A program made the position numbers and the translations under genes. Positions 61,441-64,000 of a stretch of DNA of 64,000 bases are shown piece by piece. The notes under the pieces are model-generated. The model did no database searches and was not told where the DNA came from. It saw only the letters and a list, made by a program, of their open reading frames with translations. Each line of letters begins with the position of its first letter. The first letter of the stretch is position 1. This DNA comes from Providencia rustigianii DSM 4541 (GTDB lineage Bacteria; Pseudomonadota; Gammaproteobacteria; Enterobacterales; Enterobacteriaceae). Where the stretch lies: contig NZ_GG703817.1 of NCBI RefSeq assembly GCF_000156395.1, forward strand, positions 953,395 through 1,017,394. The letters run 5' to 3'.

Positions 61441-61472
61441 AAGTAAAGGCGACATTGATGTCGCCTTTACTT
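61441..61472. terminator. Bidirectional terminator between bactofilin gene and ansB
   Basis: Perfect 14-bp stem AAGTAAAGGCGACA / TGTCGCCTTTACTT with a TTGA loop between two convergent genes; T-rich on both outer sides. Confidence 0.88.
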
Positions 61473-61481
61473 TAAGACAAA

Positions 61482-62525
61482 TTAGTATTGCTCAAACATT
61501 TCCTGGATTTTTTTCGGATCTTTAGTTTGAGTTAAGGCTAACTGAAGTAAAACTCGTGCTTTTTGTGGACTTAATCTTTCTGATGCGACAAAACCATATA
61601 AATTATCATCAACTTCTGCATTACGCGTTGTATAGCCAGTTGGTACTCGGCTTGAGCGCACCACAACAATATCGTCTTTAGCAGCATTGGCTAAAGAATC
61701 GAAAATAGTTTTATACATATTTCCGTTACCTACACCAGCACTCACGATCCCCTGCACACCTTCTTCACGTAATGCTTTAACTGGAGCAGCTGAAGCATTG
61801 GCATAATTATAAACAATACCGACCGCAGGCAATTTCTCTAACTTACTCACATCAAAAGCGGCTTTATCACTACGAGGTTGAGCCGCTTGATAGTAGGTTA
61901 CTTTTCCATCATGAATAAACCCTTCCGCACCACCATTGACTGCATCGAACGCTTGAACTTCCGTGGTGCTCATTTTCATGACATTGCGACCTTGGATCAC
62001 TTTGTCGTTCATTGCCATCAATACGCCACGATCTCCTGCTGACTTGTCTGATGCTAAAATAACCGCATTATACAGGTTAAGAGGGCCATCAGCCCCTAAT
62101 GCAGTAGAAGGTCGCATTGCCCCCACCATCACAATCGGTTTTTTACAAGATGTAGTTAAGTCAAGGAAAAACGCGGTTTCTTCCATGGTATCAGTACCAT
62201 GAGTGATCACAAATCCATCAGTTTTATTACAATCTTGGTTAATTTTTTTAGCTAAGGTCAACCAAACTTGGTCATTCATGTCTTGAGAGCCAATATTAAC
62301 TAACTGCTCACCACTCAGATTTGCAATTTTTTTGGTCTCAGGAACTGCGTTTAACAACGAATCAATCCCAACTTTACCCGCTTGGTAGCTTGACCCCGTC
62401 GCCGATTCTCCACCACCAGCAATTGTTCCTCCCGTTGCCAATACAGTGATATTAGGCTGTGCAAATGCAGATACGGCAAACAGTGAAACCAGTGTCGCTA
62501 GTAGAGCTTTATTTCTGTTTTTCAT
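61482..62525 (-). CDS. ansB: L-asparaginase II, periplasmic
   Basis: High-affinity asparaginase (asparagine to aspartate and ammonia). 347 residues (E. coli 348). Signal peptide ends near residue 22 (AFA|QPNI). The catalytic threonine is Thr34 (TGGTIAGG), Thr12 of the mature protein, and the second active-site motif is VITHGTDTMEETAFFLDL. E. coli ansB is controlled by CRP and FNR; I see only weak matches upstream (62526-62700). In E. coli this gene is not next to ycaO. Confidence 0.96.
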   Translation of the reverse strand: MKNRNKALLATLVSLFAVSAFAQPNITVLATGGTIAGGGESATGSSYQAGKVGIDSLLNAVPETKKIANLSGEQLVNIGSQDMNDQVWLTLAKKINQDCNKTDGFVITHGTDTMEETAFFLDLTTSCKKPIVMVGAMRPSTALGADGPLNLYNAVILASDKSAGDRGVLMAMNDKVIQGRNVMKMSTTEVQAFDAVNGGAEGFIHDGKVTYYQAAQPRSDKAAFDVSKLEKLPAVGIVYNYANASAAPVKALREEGVQGIVSAGVGNGNMYKTIFDSLANAAKDDIVVVRSSRVPTGYTTRNAEVDDNLYGFVASERLSPQKARVLLQLALTQTKDPKKIQEMFEQY

Positions 62526-62741
62526 CCTATTTTCCTTTAACTCAATAAATAGCCATTTTCTAATTTAAATAAACTCACGTTATTATGTGGATTTAATCTC
62601 AGAGTGTTGTGACCTACTTTGTCATTTTAATAAATTTTAATTTTCCACTATGACATTGTCTTGAATAAAAAGCGTGAGCAGTAAAGGAAAAGCCCGTATC
62701 ATAGTCAATATCTGAAACATGCCATTTACAAGTGACTGACA

Positions 62742-64000
62742 ATGAGCCAAACATTTATTCCCGGCAAAGATGCCGCTCTCGAAGACTCCATTAATGCATT
62801 CCAAACTAAGCTACAAAAATTAGGTTTTGATATAGAAGAAGCCTCTTGGCTAAATCCTGTGCCAAATGTTTGGTCGGTTCATATTCGAGATAAAGAGTGT
62901 GCGCTATGTTTCACCAACGGTAAAGGTGCTAGCAAAAAAGCGGCATTAGCCTCAGCATTAGGTGAATATTTTGAGCGTTTATCCACAAACTATTTCTTTG
63001 CAGATTTTTATTTAGGTAAATCCATTGCTGAAGGTGATTTTGTTCATTACCCTGATGAGAAATGGTTCCCACTGCCTGAAGATGACAGCCTACCACAAGG
63101 CCTGTTAGATGAACGTCTAGTCAAATTTTACGATCCCGATAACGAGCTCGCTGCAAGTCAATTAATAGACTTACAATCGGGTAATGAAGAGCGCGGCATC
63201 TGCGCTTTACCATTTACTCGTCAATCTGATAATAGCACTGTGTATATACCAATGAATATTGTCGGTAATCTGTATGTTTCTAATGGTATGTCTGCGGGAA
63301 ACACGGCGAATGAAGCTCGTGTTCAAGGGCTATCTGAAGTCTTTGAACGTTTCGTAAAAAACAAAATAATTGCTGAAAGTATTAGCCTACCAACTATTCC
63401 TGATGACGTAATGTCTCGTTATCCTGGCGTTGTTGAAGCTATCAATACACTGGAAAAAGAAGGCTTCCCAATTTTTTGTTACGATGCCTCTCTGGGTGGG
63501 CAATTTCCAGTAATTTGTGTGGTTCTATTTAACCCACAAAACGGAACCTGCTTCGCTTCCTTTGGCGCTCACCCTGACTTTGGTGTGGCATTAGAACGAA
63601 CAGTCACTGAATTACTGCAAGGTCGTGGCCTGAAAGATTTAGATGTCTTCAACGCACCGACTTTCGATGATGAAGAAGTGGCAGAACATACTAACTTAGA
63701 AACTCACTTCATTGATTCAAGCGGTTTAGTTAGCTGGGATCTATTCAAAGATGATGCTGATTATCCATTCGTGGACTGGAGTTTTAAAGGCTCTACAACT
63801 GAAGAGTTTGCAACTCTGATTAGTATTTTCAATAAGCTAGATGCTGAAGTATATATTGCTGACTACAATCATCTGGGTGTCTATGCTTGTCGTATTTTAG
63901 TGCCGGGAATGTCTGATATTTATCCTGTTGAAGACCTGCACATTGCCAACAATGCCATGGGGGCTTATTTACGCGACACCATCATGAGCTTACCTGATAG
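62742..64000 (+). CDS. ycaO: YcaO-domain protein (RimO partner), N-terminal part
   Basis: YcaO, reported to help RimO methylthiolate ribosomal protein S12; ATP-dependent YcaO fold. 419 codons are in the window (E. coli 586), open to the right edge. GKGASKKAALASALGEYFERLS and GNTANEARVQGLSEVFERFVK are the conserved nucleotide-binding segments of the fold. The ATG at 62742 matches the family start. Divergent from ansB, 216 bp between. Confidence 0.94.
   Translation, partial: MSQTFIPGKDAALEDSINAFQTKLQKLGFDIEEASWLNPVPNVWSVHIRDKECALCFTNGKGASKKAALASALGEYFERLSTNYFFADFYLGKSIAEGDFVHYPDEKWFPLPEDDSLPQGLLDERLVKFYDPDNELAASQLIDLQSGNEERGICALPFTRQSDNSTVYIPMNIVGNLYVSNGMSAGNTANEARVQGLSEVFERFVKNKIIAESISLPTIPDDVMSRYPGVVEAINTLEKEGFPIFCYDASLGGQFPVICVVLFNPQNGTCFASFGAHPDFGVALERTVTELLQGRGLKDLDVFNAPTFDDEEVAEHTNLETHFIDSSGLVSWDLFKDDADYPFVDWSFKGSTTEEFATLISIFNKLDAEVYIADYNHLGVYACRILVPGMSDIYPVEDLHIANNAMGAYLRDTIMSLPD

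Noticed and set aside
62580-62640. CRP site (TGTGACC...TTGTCA) upstream of ansB
   Set aside because: Only the left half matches the TGTGA-N6-TCACA consensus.

Overview
The window is a stretch of core chromosome from a low-GC member of the order Enterobacterales. Its protein sequences stay close to the E. coli families, and the base composition, gene set and bactofilin (CcmA-type) gene point to the Proteus/Providencia group (Morganellaceae). The species call is inference. About 46 genes are present. Those at both ends (rlmL on the left, ycaO on the right) are cut by the window edges.

Layout. Positions 1-13.2 kb hold rlmL (partial), ycbX, zapC, pyrD, pepN, pncB, asnS, an OmpF-type porin and aspC. 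Positions 13.3-23.5 kb are one giant minus-strand gene for a 3415-residue exotoxin. Positions 23.7-52.9 kb return to core genes: ycbL, mepK, ldtD, aphA, mukBEF-cmoM, elyC, kdsB-ycaR, a cold-shock-like gene, lpxK-msbA-comEC, ihfB-rpsA-cmk, aroA, serC, pgm, seqA and ybfF. Positions 53.1-58.6 kb hold a three-gene type I secretion operon (ABC transporter, HlyD-type adaptor, second ABC transporter). Positions 58.8-64 kb hold ybfE, fldA, fur, a bactofilin gene, ansB and ycaO (partial).

The most notable content is the giant toxin plus the secretion operon. The toxin reads in order: an N-terminal YopT-like (C58) Cys/His/Asp protease; an anthrax-edema-factor/ExoY-type nucleotidyl cyclase with its catalytic residues intact; a TcdB-type C80 self-cleaving protease with an intact Asp/His/Cys triad; a second, decayed C80 copy that has lost all three catalytic positions; a TcdA/TcdB-type hydrophobic pore/translocation segment; and a C-terminal RTX calcium-binding region with duplicated modules. 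The logic is that of a clostridial large toxin (effectors, autoprocessing, translocation), with RTX/type I secretion in place of the clostridial C-terminal repeats. The ABC-HlyD-ABC operon 30 kb away has the gene order of the MARTX rtxB-rtxD-rtxE exporters and is the obvious candidate exporter. No RtxC/HlyC acyltransferase, TolC or mobile-element gene is in the window. Toxin and exporter each sit in an otherwise conserved core junction (aspC|ycbL and ybfF|ybfE).

Compared with the gene order I know for E. coli K-12, the 21-minute block (rlmL to serC, then ycaO) is conserved but interrupted by the pgm-seqA-ybfF-ybfE-fldA-fur block, which lies elsewhere in E. coli. aphA and ansB are also in non-E. 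coli positions. No tRNA, rRNA, CRISPR array or insertion sequence was recognised.
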